NCBI GenBank assembly: GCA_021927905.1
Contig: BLLK01000069.1
Span: forward strand, 2,480,001-2,544,000
Direction of reading: 5' to 3'
Source: Chaetoceros tenuissimus
Taxonomy: Eukaryota > Bacillariophyta > Thalassiosirophyceae > Chaetocerotales > Chaetocerotaceae
Length of the DNA: 64,000 nt
The notes beneath the pieces are model-generated. The model was not told where the DNA came from. It made no database searches and was given only the letters and a program-made list of their open reading frames with translations. Below are positions 13,111-23,189 of this stretch, piece after piece (position 1 is the stretch's first letter; each line of letters opens with the position of its first letter). The translations under genes were made by a program, and so were the position numbers.

Positions 13111-14841
13111 CTAAGGTGAAGCTGGTACGACTGGACTTTCCTCCTTTCCATCATACGCGTAGTCTCTTCCTTTGGTTGCATTCAATTCATTCTCATCAAT
13201 ACCCTTGTATGCTTCACCAGCATTGTATCCGTGGAATACCTTTGCTGTAATTTCTACTTGAGCATCAGCAGGAACAAGCTCCTGTGGAATTTCAATGCGA
13301 TTCTCAATCTTGATACCTGTACTGACGATAGCATTGTACTTCATATCAGACATACTGATGAAGTTATGGATCTTTGTCACTCCGAGCCAGTGAAGAGGAT
13401 CAGGCATTAGTGCTTGGAATCTAGTATCTTGGACTCCTGCAACCTTTTCAGTACAGTTAAAGTAGTTAGCAGCTGAATCTCCTCCCTCCTGACGCTTTCT
13501 GGTATTATAAACAAGGTACTTGGTTACCTCTCCAAGACTTCTTCCTTCCTTACGGAAATAAATCACAATACCACAACCTCCCTTTTGTGCTGTCTTGATA
13601 CATTCTTCAATAGCATGGGTCAAGTATGGGCGACAGGTACAGATATCACTTCCAAATACATCAGATCCATTACATTCATCGTGAACACGACAAGTCAATT
13701 CAATATCCTCATCAGGGATGGTATCTGGATCTCCCCAGATGTAGATGGTCAATCCTCCAATAGGTGGAAGGAAAATCTTGATATCTGGTCTGGTAATCAA
13801 TTCAGGGTACATTCCATTGGTCATGCGGAAAATAGACTGACGAAGAACTGCCTCGGTACATCCAAATCGTCTAGCTACCTCAGGCAAATACCAAACTGGC
13901 TCAATAGCAGCCTTTGAGCAAATAGACTGACCTCCCTCCAAAAGAATTTTTCCATCAGGAACTAATCTTCCTGCGGCAATTGCTTCTCTACATTCTGGAA
14001 GATCAATGTGGGCCTTTGTGACCGCAATGGTTGGACGAATATCAAAACCCTTGTCAAGGTACTTTGAATATGCATGGGTCACAATATGTCCAAATGGATC
14101 AATAGACGCAATCTTCTTTGGGTCATTCCAAGATGGATGTGGTCCAACTTTGAATACTGGAGTAGTCAATTTAAAATTTGGCACAAAGTCTGGATTCAAT
14201 TTTCCAGCTGCAACTGCCAGTCCAGTGTAAATACAGTAGGAGCCGGAATGTGCTCCAATAGCGTTTCTCTGAGCAGAATGCCTTACGGTACAAATTACTG
14301 GTCCACGAACAAGTGGATCTGGATGTCCCCAGCTGATTGGCAGCGGGTCGACACCAAAAGCATCACTATGGGTTGTCAATGCAACATGATCCATCTGAGT
14401 GATTTCTGGAGTTGGAATATCATCATCATCATCTGTATTGTAAAAGAAAACAAAGTGAGTGATTTGAATGAATGAATATTTAGACGAACTACTATTTGCA
14501 GTCATTGTACATCTCAAGAATTCTTCCGAAAAGAACATGCAGTCAACCTAGGAAATTCCACACGAATGCATTTTTCAACCTTTTGTGTCTTCTGGAGCAC
14601 TCTTTCCTCTCCATGATGTGTATGTTTTCCTTGAATATTTCAATGTATTATAGTGCACTCCTTTGACCCTCTGACATGCAAGATGCCAATGCATTCCGAT
14701 GGTGTCAGGTGAAATTGCATTGCCAAAGTCAAGCAACTAGTTCCATCAAGCAAGACACAAAACAAAAGTAAACTAACCTTCGCTGATTTTTCTCTTCTTG
14801 TTACTATCAGTTTGACGAGGTGGTGGGGATGAAGTGCACAT
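13111..14841 (-). CDS. URC1: URC1-type GTP cyclohydrolase II homologue
   Basis: Two exons, 14778-14841 (21 residues plus one base, M-C-T-S-S-P-P-P-R) and 13111-14432, joined through a 345-base GT-AG intron that restores the frame as I-S-E-D-D-D-D. The protein is 461 residues. The C-terminal part matches GTP cyclohydrolase II: zinc-type cysteines in H-D-E-C-N-G-S-D-V-F-G-S-D-I-C-T-C-R-P and I-Y-F-R-K-E-G-R-S-L-G. It has a long N-terminal domain absent from riboflavin RibA, and the region after the active site differs from RibA, as in fungal Urc1p of the pyrimidine-ring-cleaving uracil catabolism (URC) pathway. I therefore favour URC1 over riboflavin synthesis; the substrate remains inferred. 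No other URC gene is in the window. Confidence 0.85.
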
Positions 14842-15350
14842 GATTTGTTATGTTTCTCTTGGTTGTTTTTGTAAATGCGTTTGCGTTGTTAATTTGTATT
14901 CGTTGTGATTATGAGAAAGAAGGCGATGAAAGATTCTTGATGAAAAAGAATTCATTCCCTCCGATTGTTGTTGACGTGACGTTCAATTTGGAACACAAAA
15001 GAACCTTCAGGAAATTCTGATGTCGGTTGTCATCGCTAAAACTGTCAAATTTTGAACGTTAAAGAAGCAAGTTCAACATGGATCTTTTTTTGAAGAACAA
15101 TTCTTTCAACCTTCATGCGTATTGTTAGGGTGGACGATAGACAGAGAAAGGCTAAAGATATCGTCATCTATGAATACGTAGACGTTAGCTAAAATCCATT
15201 GTAGTCACGAAGAAGCATCACAGAGTACTGCAAGTTAGGGTTGACATCTGTACGAATCTTTGACCTTTGCTAAACCCTAGTCACCACGAACAAGCCATCA
15301 GCTAGAATACTGCAAGTTTGTAAGTCTTCTCTAGCTATCCACCTAACACG
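14842..15350. promoter_or_regulatory. Divergent upstream region of URC1 and TLDc gene
   Basis: Contains an imperfect tandem duplication: about 15187-15236 (TTAGCTAAAATCC... TACTGCAAGTT) resembles 15268-15318 (TTTGCTAAACCC... TACTGCAAGTT), both with a TAGTCAC-ACGAA core. The unit is roughly 80-85 bases. This may be duplicated promoter DNA of the TLDc gene. Confidence 0.5.
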
Positions 15351-16124
15351 ATGAAAAGAATAGCAACACACATATTTCTTGTGTTCCTGCATATATTACA
15401 AATTGCAATATGTCAAGCATTTGTTGTAAATTCAAAGTGCAGCAATTCATTGGAGAATGGAACATCCCTACACATGATTAATAGTTTTGTGCAAGGTTTG
15501 ACAGGAAAGGCTCCAGAAGAAATTATTTCTCCTGCATTGCAAGCAGACTTGCTTGCAAATTCAAACATTGATCCTGCGCGTGGTAATGTAGATTTACAAT
15601 GCGTGTACAAGGCATCGAGAGATGGGTTTTCAGCAGTTGATTTTCACAATAATTGCGATGGGAGAGGTTCTGGATTAGTAGTTCTTCTCACCAAAAGTGG
15701 AAAGGTTTTTGGAGGATATAATCCTATTGGGTGGGATTCTACCGACGACTATGGAAATACAAACTCTGCGTTTTTATGGTATAAGAAGGGTGCTGATAAA
15801 GCTGTCAAGATTAATGTGTTGAGTGGAGGGAATGCTGCCATTTTTGACTTTGCTACAGGTGGCCCACAGTTTGGGAGTTCCGACTTGATTGTTGGACCTC
15901 CTAAGGCTGCCGTTATGGGGGGATTTGCTGGGCCAGATATGGAAGATACTACAATCAATGCTGGCTCACTTCGAACTGCAACCTCGACGTTCGGAGGAGC
16001 TTATGAAACTGATAATGGTTGGCCGAGAGGAAATCATAATATAGTTGATGTTGAGGTATACTGCAATGGAAATATTAAACCAAGGAGTAAGTCTGGAGGA
16101 GGCTTTAATTTATGGCCCTTCTAG
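15351..16124 (+). CDS. Plastid-targeted TLDc domain protein
   Basis: Single exon, 257 residues. Residues 1-24 form a signal peptide (K-R then a hydrophobic run) ending C-Q-A-F-V, where the A-F step fits the cleavage motif of diatom plastid presequences. From residue about 75 the TLDc domain follows: L-Q-C-V-Y-K-A-S-R-D-G-F-S, F-H-N-N-C-D-G-R-G, G-K-V-F-G-G-Y-N-P-I-G-W, and the last strand I-V-D-V-E-V-Y. TLDc proteins (OXR1, NCOA7, TBC1D24 families) are linked to oxidative stress defence and, in animals and yeast, to V-ATPase control. Here the domain stands alone. Import into the plastid is inferred from the presequence only. Confidence 0.85.
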   Translation: MKRIATHIFLVFLHILQIAICQAFVVNSKCSNSLENGTSLHMINSFVQGLTGKAPEEIISPALQADLLANSNIDPARGNVDLQCVYKASRDGFSAVDFHNNCDGRGSGLVVLLTKSGKVFGGYNPIGWDSTDDYGNTNSAFLWYKKGADKAVKINVLSGGNAAIFDFATGGPQFGSSDLIVGPPKAAVMGGFAGPDMEDTTINAGSLRTATSTFGGAYETDNGWPRGNHNIVDVEVYCNGNIKPRSKSGGGFNLWPF

Positions 16125-16328
16125 ACTAGACTTTATAAATAGGATATTTGTTCGCTAAGCTAAATACAGTGCATTCTAGTAAACGCTAAAATAGAATTCT
16201 CAATACAAACAACAACAATGTATTATAAGAAAATCTGAACCCAATTTTAAATAATTGTTGTCCTTCTAGACCTAGACCAGAACAAATACTGGGATGTAAC
16301 ATATAACTAGATGGAGTTATCATAATCG

Positions 16329-18427
16329 TCATTGTCTATTCATTAGAATATCAAACGTATGTCTAGGTACTACCGGATCTTCACCAATAGCCATAAACTC
16401 AATCAACTCTTCGATAGTTGCAGTGTTCTGTGCATTGATCAATTTGTCTAACCCAGCCTCCCATCCACATACATCATCCAAAAAGAGTTTTCCATAAGAA
16501 GGGAAATATTCCGGTCTGCTGAACTTTTCGACAAATCCTACACAGAACCATGTCCACGCATTTACAAATTTCGAATCAAGGCTAGCATCCATTCGACGCA
16601 TCTCTACTGTTCCATATTTCTCGAGCGACATGAGATTCAATGAACACCATCGATAAAGTGTAGTTTTAATGGAACTGTGATCAAATACTCTGTCAAAGAG
16701 TGACAAAGTGTTTTCGTCATGCTGACATTTCATATAAGATGAATATTGCTCAAAGACATGCTTGTAAAAGGCAGGAACATTACATCTTTCAATCTGAATA
16801 TTCTGGTTGTCCAAAACAGTAGATCCTTGAGTCCAAGCAACTTCTTGCCATAGAAACTCCGGTCCTGAGGCAAACATCGGAGAGAGAGACCTATCTCTCC
16901 ACATCCATTCTCTTGAAAAGGTTCGAATGACATTGTCAAATTTTATCCAGTTGAATACAACATTCAATAATGATTGTGTATCTTGTAAGTCATTTTTATG
17001 GTCGTAGTCGTTTCTAGGCCAAGCTGATGGGTTTCTAACATTCACATGAATGTGTATAGAACTTGCACTCTGACCAATATCAGAGATAGTTGGTACAAGA
17101 ATAGGGACAGCATTTGCACTCTGCTCATTCTTCAGAACTTTATTCAGTAGCACTGATATCTCTCGATCTGATTTGTCCACACCATCTTCTGGTGGTGGAA
17201 ATGTATGGTAAAGTTCATGAGGTGGCAAAGGAGATTTATATTCTGGCGATGACTGCGCATACGGAGGCGACCTGTCATCACCAATAGAAGCTAGAAATTC
17301 CTCCGAGATCGGAATTCTACCTCCAAGAATGAGATTTTTGGTTTTACCAAAGGACTCTTTGTCTTTATTATAGCCTTCTACTGATTTCATGATTTTTTCA
17401 TAGAGGTCAATTCTAGCTTCTGGAGTAGCATTCTCAACTTGTGGATCATTTTCGACATTCCAAAGTAGCAATCTTTTCCATATGCAATCTATATCTTTAC
17501 ATTGACTTTTCTCTTGAACTTTTTCGTCAATTGGACTCCCTGTTTCCTCAATATTGTTCACATCTCTTTCACCTAAAACAACAATGAAATCATCTTCATC
17601 GTCCGTGATCACTCTTTCACTAGGATGGTGGTATCGTTCTTTTGCATTCTCAACCATGGCTGTGTATTCTTCCCGTTTTGTGTAAAATTCCCGTTCAAAG
17701 TCAGGTGGTAATTGAACAGTTTCAAGTTCTACAAAGATAAATGAATGGATTTTAGAGAAACAGAATGGCATGGATATAAAGCAGAGAAGAATAATAACTC
17801 ACCTATTCCAAAGCCTCTCTTCGTAATAGACATGATATCATCACGTGGCGGAGGATGGATATTGTTTGAACAAGAGGAACACGAACAATGGACTGCATGA
17901 GCAATATCTGTAGCAGTATATTTCATGGATGGGGCCCAAAGTACTTCGTCTACCCTATACTTCAATTCAAGACCAACAGGAGGGAGCACATGCATTGCAC
18001 GCTTCAAAATAATCTCATTATTGTTTCCATACTGATAAACACGTAACTCTACCAGATACTCGGGATATGATATCTCATCAACATTCCAAGTGATTGATAA
18101 TAAATCATCACCTTTTGAAATGTCATCCAAAGAACATGTCTTGGTTTCAATGTTCAAAATTGGTCTTTTTCCAATGCCTCTCACGCAAAGTTCAACTACA
18201 CAGTGTTCCAAACCACTTAATGAATCAAAGTCGAAATTTCCCCAGTTCATGAAAGCACGCAATTCACGTTTCTCCAAGAATTCAAAATATGCATCACTTC
18301 CTTCCCGAAATGTATGGTAATGCATTCCATCTCCAAATGTGACGTTTGTTCTTAGAACAGGATAGCACAAGTTGCAATTGGATTTGTCAACTGCTTTTGT
18401 ATTTGCGTTTTCCATCGTCATCGCCAT
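16329..18427 (-). CDS. Amidoligase family protein with N-terminal beta-rich domain
   Basis: Two exons, 17804-18427 side ending at 17803 and 16329-17728, with a 74-base intron; the join gives F-G-I-E-L-E-T-V, which is the start motif of the amidoligase fold (glutamine-synthetase-like, ATP-dependent amide bond former). About 674 residues. Other amidoligase features are H-I-H-V-N-V (450s), the W-R-D-R-S segment, and Y-R-W-C-S-L-N-L followed by G-T-V-E-M-R-R. Residues 1-200 form a separate part with no family I recognise, ending in a cysteine cluster H-C-S-C-S-S-C. The frame is open 14 codons further upstream to 18469, but M-A-M-T-M at 18427 is a better start. The substrate cannot be told from sequence. 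Convergent with the TLDc gene, 205 bases away. Confidence 0.8.
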
Positions 18428-18853
18428 GCTGTAATATATGATGAATGAAGCTGTAGAATGAATGGACAATACGAAATGCTGTGGTCAACAGCAAGGTATC
18501 TAGTAGACTATCATAGTTTTGGTCTTCATGAAGATTTCCAATAGGAAAGATTTTCTTTTTTCTTCTTCTTTCAGTCCCACTTTTGACTTCAAGAAAGTGA
18601 CAGGTTTTGATGTCCAATTTTTGCATGGCTAGTTGTCATTATCTTCGTCTTGAAAGGTGGCTAGAAATCTAAGATGTTTGAGCGATCTTCACGCTGTGCT
18701 GATAGTGCATTCTTCTGTGCCATCAATTCAAAATCTATTCAATAGAACATCTGAGATCAACCTGTTGTTATCTTGTACATAGCTTTTCTTCTATCTAGTT
18801 AGAGCTCATTGATTTGATCCAATTCCCATATCTTTCCAGAGCATTATTTAGTC
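18428..18853. promoter_or_regulatory. Divergent upstream region of amidoligase and recA
   Basis: Separates two divergently read genes. No named motif seen; a short open frame at 18387-18626 on the minus strand is the leader region of the amidoligase gene. Confidence 0.35.
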
Positions 18854-20065
18854 ATGAAAATTCAGTCCATACTTTTGCTGCTACATCTATCAGCAGTTAC
18901 TGCTTTCGCACCAAGTAAGAACTCCTTCACAACAAAGAACACTCAGGAGACATGGCCACTTCATGCAGCAAAAGGCGACGGGGATGCTGAAAAGGCGGCA
19001 AAAAGAGCTGCCCTTGATGGAGTTCTTCAAAAGATTGAAAGAAGTTATGGTAGAGGCAGCATAGTGAAACTAGGCGATGCTGACAACATGAAGGTTGACT
19101 GCATAAGTTCTGGTGCACTCACTCTTGATGTCGCACTCGGAGGAGGTTATCCAAGGGGGAGAGTCATCGAGATTTATGGACCAGAATCATCTGGTAAAAC
19201 TACTTTAGCTCTACATGCCATTGCTGAAACACAAAAGACTGGTGGAACTGCTGCATTTGTAGATGCAGAACATGCTCTTGATCCTGTTTATGCCTCCCTA
19301 TTAGGCGTAGATGTTGATGATCTTCTCGTTTCACAGCCAGACTCGGGTGAAATGGCTTTGGACATTGTAGATCAGCTTGTTAGAAGTTCTGCTGTTGATG
19401 TAATTGTGGTTGACAGTGTAGCAGCTCTCGTTCCAAGAGCAGAATTAGAAGGTGATATGTCAGATCAACAAATTGGATTACAAGCAAGACTCATGTCCAA
19501 GGCAATGAGAAAAATAACTGGTTCACTAGCAATGTCAAAGTGTACCGTAATTTTCTTGAATCAGTTGAGAAGCAAGGTAGGAGTTATTTTTGGTTCCCCT
19601 GAAGTGACAGCTGGTGGTAATGCTCTTAAATTCTATTCCTCTGTGAGATTGGACACCAGAAGAAAGGAAGTTTTACCTGACAATGTCGGAATCAAGGTGA
19701 AAGTCAAGGTAGTCAAGAATAAGGTTGCAGCCCCATTCAAAACTGTGATGTTGGATATCTTGTTTGGTGAAGGAATTGATAGAATGGGATGCTTGGTCGA
19801 TTCTGCTCTTGAACTTGACATTATTGAAAGAAAGGGATCTTGGTATGCGTTCAAGGGGATCAACTTTGCTCAGGGACGTTTCAATGCAGCAGAACATTTG
19901 AAGAAAAATTTGGACATGGCAGAAGAACTTGCAGCAGCTGTACAAAATGCTCTATTCAATGGAGAAGCTGATACAGAATTGCTTGTGAAAACGGAAGCAG
20001 GAGATGAAGATGAGAGCGATATGGCAGCATACGCAAACACAGATGATTCATCGATATTGGAATAA
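18854..20065 (+). CDS. recA: Plastid RecA recombinase
   Basis: Single exon, 403 residues. Residues 1-20 are a signal peptide ending V-T-A-F-A-P, the classic diatom plastid import motif, followed by a Ser/Thr/Lys-rich transit stretch. The RecA core starts near residue 50: A-L[16 protein letters not shown], Walker [10 protein letters not shown] at 109-117, [24 protein letters not shown] (Walker B plus loop L1), and [11 protein letters not shown] (L2). It pairs single strands with duplex DNA in recombination repair of the plastid chromosome. It is cyanobacterial/bacterial in type. The C-terminal tail is acidic, as usual. An MSH1-type MutS with a similar presequence lies 11 kb away. Confidence 0.97.
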   Translation: MKIQSILLLLHLSAVTAFAPSKNSFTTKNTQETWPLHAAKGDGDAEKAAKRAALDGVLQKIERSYGRGSIVKLGDADNMKVDCISSGALTLDVALGGGYPRGRVIEIYGPESSGKTTLALHAIAETQKTGGTAAFVDAEHALDPVYASLLGVDVDDLLVSQPDSGEMALDIVDQLVRSSAVDVIVVDSVAALVPRAELEGDMSDQQIGLQARLMSKAMRKITGSLAMSKCTVIFLNQLRSKVGVIFGSPEVTAGGNALKFYSSVRLDTRRKEVLPDNVGIKVKVKVVKNKVAAPFKTVMLDILFGEGIDRMGCLVDSALELDIIERKGSWYAFKGINFAQGRFNAAEHLKKNLDMAEELAAAVQNALFNGEADTELLVKTEAGDEDESDMAAYANTDDSSILE

Positions 20066-20219
20066 GAAAATTTAAATCGAAAAGCAAAAGACATAACGAC
20101 ATATACATAGATATTTAGTAATTACATTGTATAAAATCCTAACATTTTACAATCAATAGTCGTTTTTTCTTTCTAATATGAACATATCCATTTTACAAAC
20201 TTTTCTTCACAACAAAACC

Positions 20220-22894
20220 TCAACCGTCATCCCCATAGGTTGAGTCACTGTCATAGTGACATGAATCAAATCTATTTTGATCACAAGCAACAATATGCTC
20301 TTGACTGTTGCCCGCCCAAAAGTGAATGGCATCGTCAAAGTCATCCTTGGTCACAGGACGTAAATTACCGAACCTATTCAAAAGTTCTTCTCTCGCAAGA
20401 TCGTCATCTGCGAGATTATCAGTGTTATGATGTTGATCAACCATTTGTTTCCTAGCTTTCATTTTCAGCACTGCAGCAGCTCTTAGGCATTCACGGATCG
20501 GAGCCATGACAGCTTCTCTAGAGACAGATTCCAAATCTGACCCTGACCAGCCGTCGGTCATTTCAGCAAGCTCCATGAGTTGCGAAGTTGTTAATGTGTT
20601 CTCAATACCATTCAATAATTTTGTGATTATTTTTCTTCGATCACGCTTTGATGGAAGGCCTACATGCACACGGATAGCAAATCTTCTCAGAAGAGCAGGA
20701 TCACAATCATCTGGTCTATTAGTTGCAGCTATCACAACTACTCGAGGTTTCAAGGTCTGCTGTTCTTGAAGCCTTGAACCATATACTGTGCAATCATCTA
20801 CAAGCTCAGATGCGTCCTTCTTCTCTTCACAAGAATAATTATTCTTTTCATCATGCGATAATTGAGTTAATTGAATAAGAAGTTCAGCTAGAATTCTCCG
20901 ACTTGAATTACCAGCTGATGAGTCTTCTCCTCCATTGTTACCATCTCCATTACCTCGACTCATACCAAGAGCATCAATCTCATCGAAAAATAGAATTGCA
21001 CACCGACTTTTGATAGAAGATGTAAGTCATCATCATGAAAGAAATGATTTAAAATTCTAAAGGTACCTAAGACACACTTACCTTTCCATTCGTAGAGCCT
21101 TTTGTTTCGCCTCTTCAAACAGCTTCTTGATAGATGCCTCGGACTCGCCAACAAATTTTGAAAGTACATCACTTGGTCCAATAGAGATAAATGCTGCTCG
21201 TGCTTCTCCTGCTACAGCTTTTGCAAGTTGAGTCTTCCCCGTGCCTATTTTTGAAAGCATATTAGAAATTCTGCAATATCCATGTGACTTCATAGTTGAA
21301 GAAAAGTACTCACCAGGTGGACCGTAAAATAAAATACTTGCTGGTACGGCCCTAATCCCTACCATCAAGAGGAAAAGTTTGAGTATGGAAAACTCAGATG
21401 AATTTGAATGGGATAAGGGACACACTTACCGACAAGTACATTTCTTGAAATAGTTGGTGGAAGAGCAAGGGGGAGCAGCATTTCATCTAATCTCAACTTT
21501 GCTGCACCATGTCCAATAATGTCACTGAAACGTGCAGTGATACTTGGTTTGTCAAACTCTACTTCACTATTTACCTCGCAAGAATTTGCATCGTTTTCAC
21601 TTTGAATCTCCTCATCATCAACTTGATCAGCATTCTCATTGCAATTCTCATTATCATGTCTAGCAATTTTACAAGTTTCTGAAGATTTCTCATTCACATT
21701 CATATTGATATCCTCATCTTCATCACTACTTGAACTTTGACTTACAACACGTTTTGAATCCATAGACTGGCCTCCACTTTCAAAAGTAGTGGTTGAATAT
21801 TCATATGCTTCTTCCGACGTTAGGCATTCTTTATCCTGTGTAAGCGCAACTTCTATCCTATGTTGATGTTCTTCATTGTGATGATCACTTCTCGCTGCAC
21901 TGTCATCATTACATGGTTTACCTCCATTAGTATTACTAAAATCTTGGGCAATACGAGAGTTGTGCAAATCATGAATTTCAGAATCTGATTCACAGATATT
22001 CTCTTGATACAACTGCTGCACTGGAACATTCAAGGCATTGCTTCGAATATGAGTATAAGTATTCTCCAAATGCTTGGAGAGTTTCACAACTGGTCTATCA
22101 TCAGAATCACGATAGGAGAGAGTAAGATCAACTGCATCACTTCGTCTTCTACCCCTTTTTCTTTTTTTCTTGGACGATCCAATGGTTCTTATCTGCCTTG
22201 GAGGAGGTGGTGGCATTAGAATAGAGTCGATGTCGTGAGACATGTCATGGTCTTGAGCACTGACTGGAGATGGTATATGATAAAAAGTGAAGGCGGATAG
22301 TTGCCGAGGCGTCTCGTTGATGTTCTTGTTTGGTGCAGTGTCATCATCATCTGTTCCTTCATCAATCGCTGCATCACTATTCCTTCCTCTCAATGTTAGT
22401 AAAACGTTATCACTGTCAAGATCCATGTCTTCCTCGTCAATGTCTGTCGAAGTTGAATCTTCATCGTCCTGATCAGGCATTGATTCGTGTTCCGCCTCAT
22501 TAGTTGCAAGATTATCACTATTCAGAGGTGAATCTTGACGGGCCCCTGGACTAATTGAGAAAGGCACAGTTGAAATAGATTCACCAATCATATGGTCCAA
22601 GTCATGCTCCTCTCCAGAGTAATCAAGTTGAGATTCATTGGAACACGAGTCATCAATGACGGCAAGATTCTCAGTCTGTGCTTCACTTCCAGATGAAGGA
22701 CTGGGGACATCTAAACTACCCAACCCCTCTATTTCAAATTTGATATTGTAAATTTGATCATTGATGATTTCGTTGTCACTGTATTCGTCAGATGGACTAT
22801 CTTCTCCTTTGCCATTTTGAATTTTACTTTTTGATGGACTGCTGTTCACGTCCAAGTCACGTAGGACTTTACCGGGCTCGTAGATTCCATCCAT
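20220..22894 (-). CDS. AAA ATPase (katanin/Vps4-like) with long acidic N-terminus
   Basis: Four exons: 21430-22894, 21314-21358, 21082-21244 and 20220-21006, all with GT-AG introns of 71-75 bases; lengths sum to 819 residues in one frame. Residues 1-460 are acidic and Ser/Asp-rich with a basic patch ([10 protein letters not shown]) likely to be a nuclear signal. The single AAA domain follows: F-S-D-I-I-G-H, Walker A G-P-P-G-T-G-K-T near 500, pore region K-F-V-G-E-S-E-A, Walker B I-L-F-F-D-E-I-D near 562, sensor A-A-T-N-R-P and arginine fingers L-L-R-R-F. The AAA part is closest in pattern to the katanin/spastin/Vps4 group, but no MIT domain is visible, so the substrate is open. Walker A is split by intron 2. 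Convergent with recA, 155 bases apart. Confidence 0.9.
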
Positions 22895-23189
22895 TTCTAA
22901 TCAACGAGCTTTGCTAGATTAATTCTAATGATTCAATATTTGAAAAGTATCGAGTTGTGATGTGAATGAGAGTAGACTACCTCTTGTTCTTTCAATCACT
23001 TCATTTATTACATTTGATGCTGTGCCTGAAGATGTCTGTCTAAGCGGGTCTATCAAAGTGGCGGGTAAGTAGTCGTTATTTAAATTATTTTAGTAAGTAT
23101 GTCGTCTAGTTGGAAAAAGTTATCGAATTTTTATTTATGCTAACTTTATTTTATTTAAATCATTTTTAGTACAGAATGTAAGACATCAT

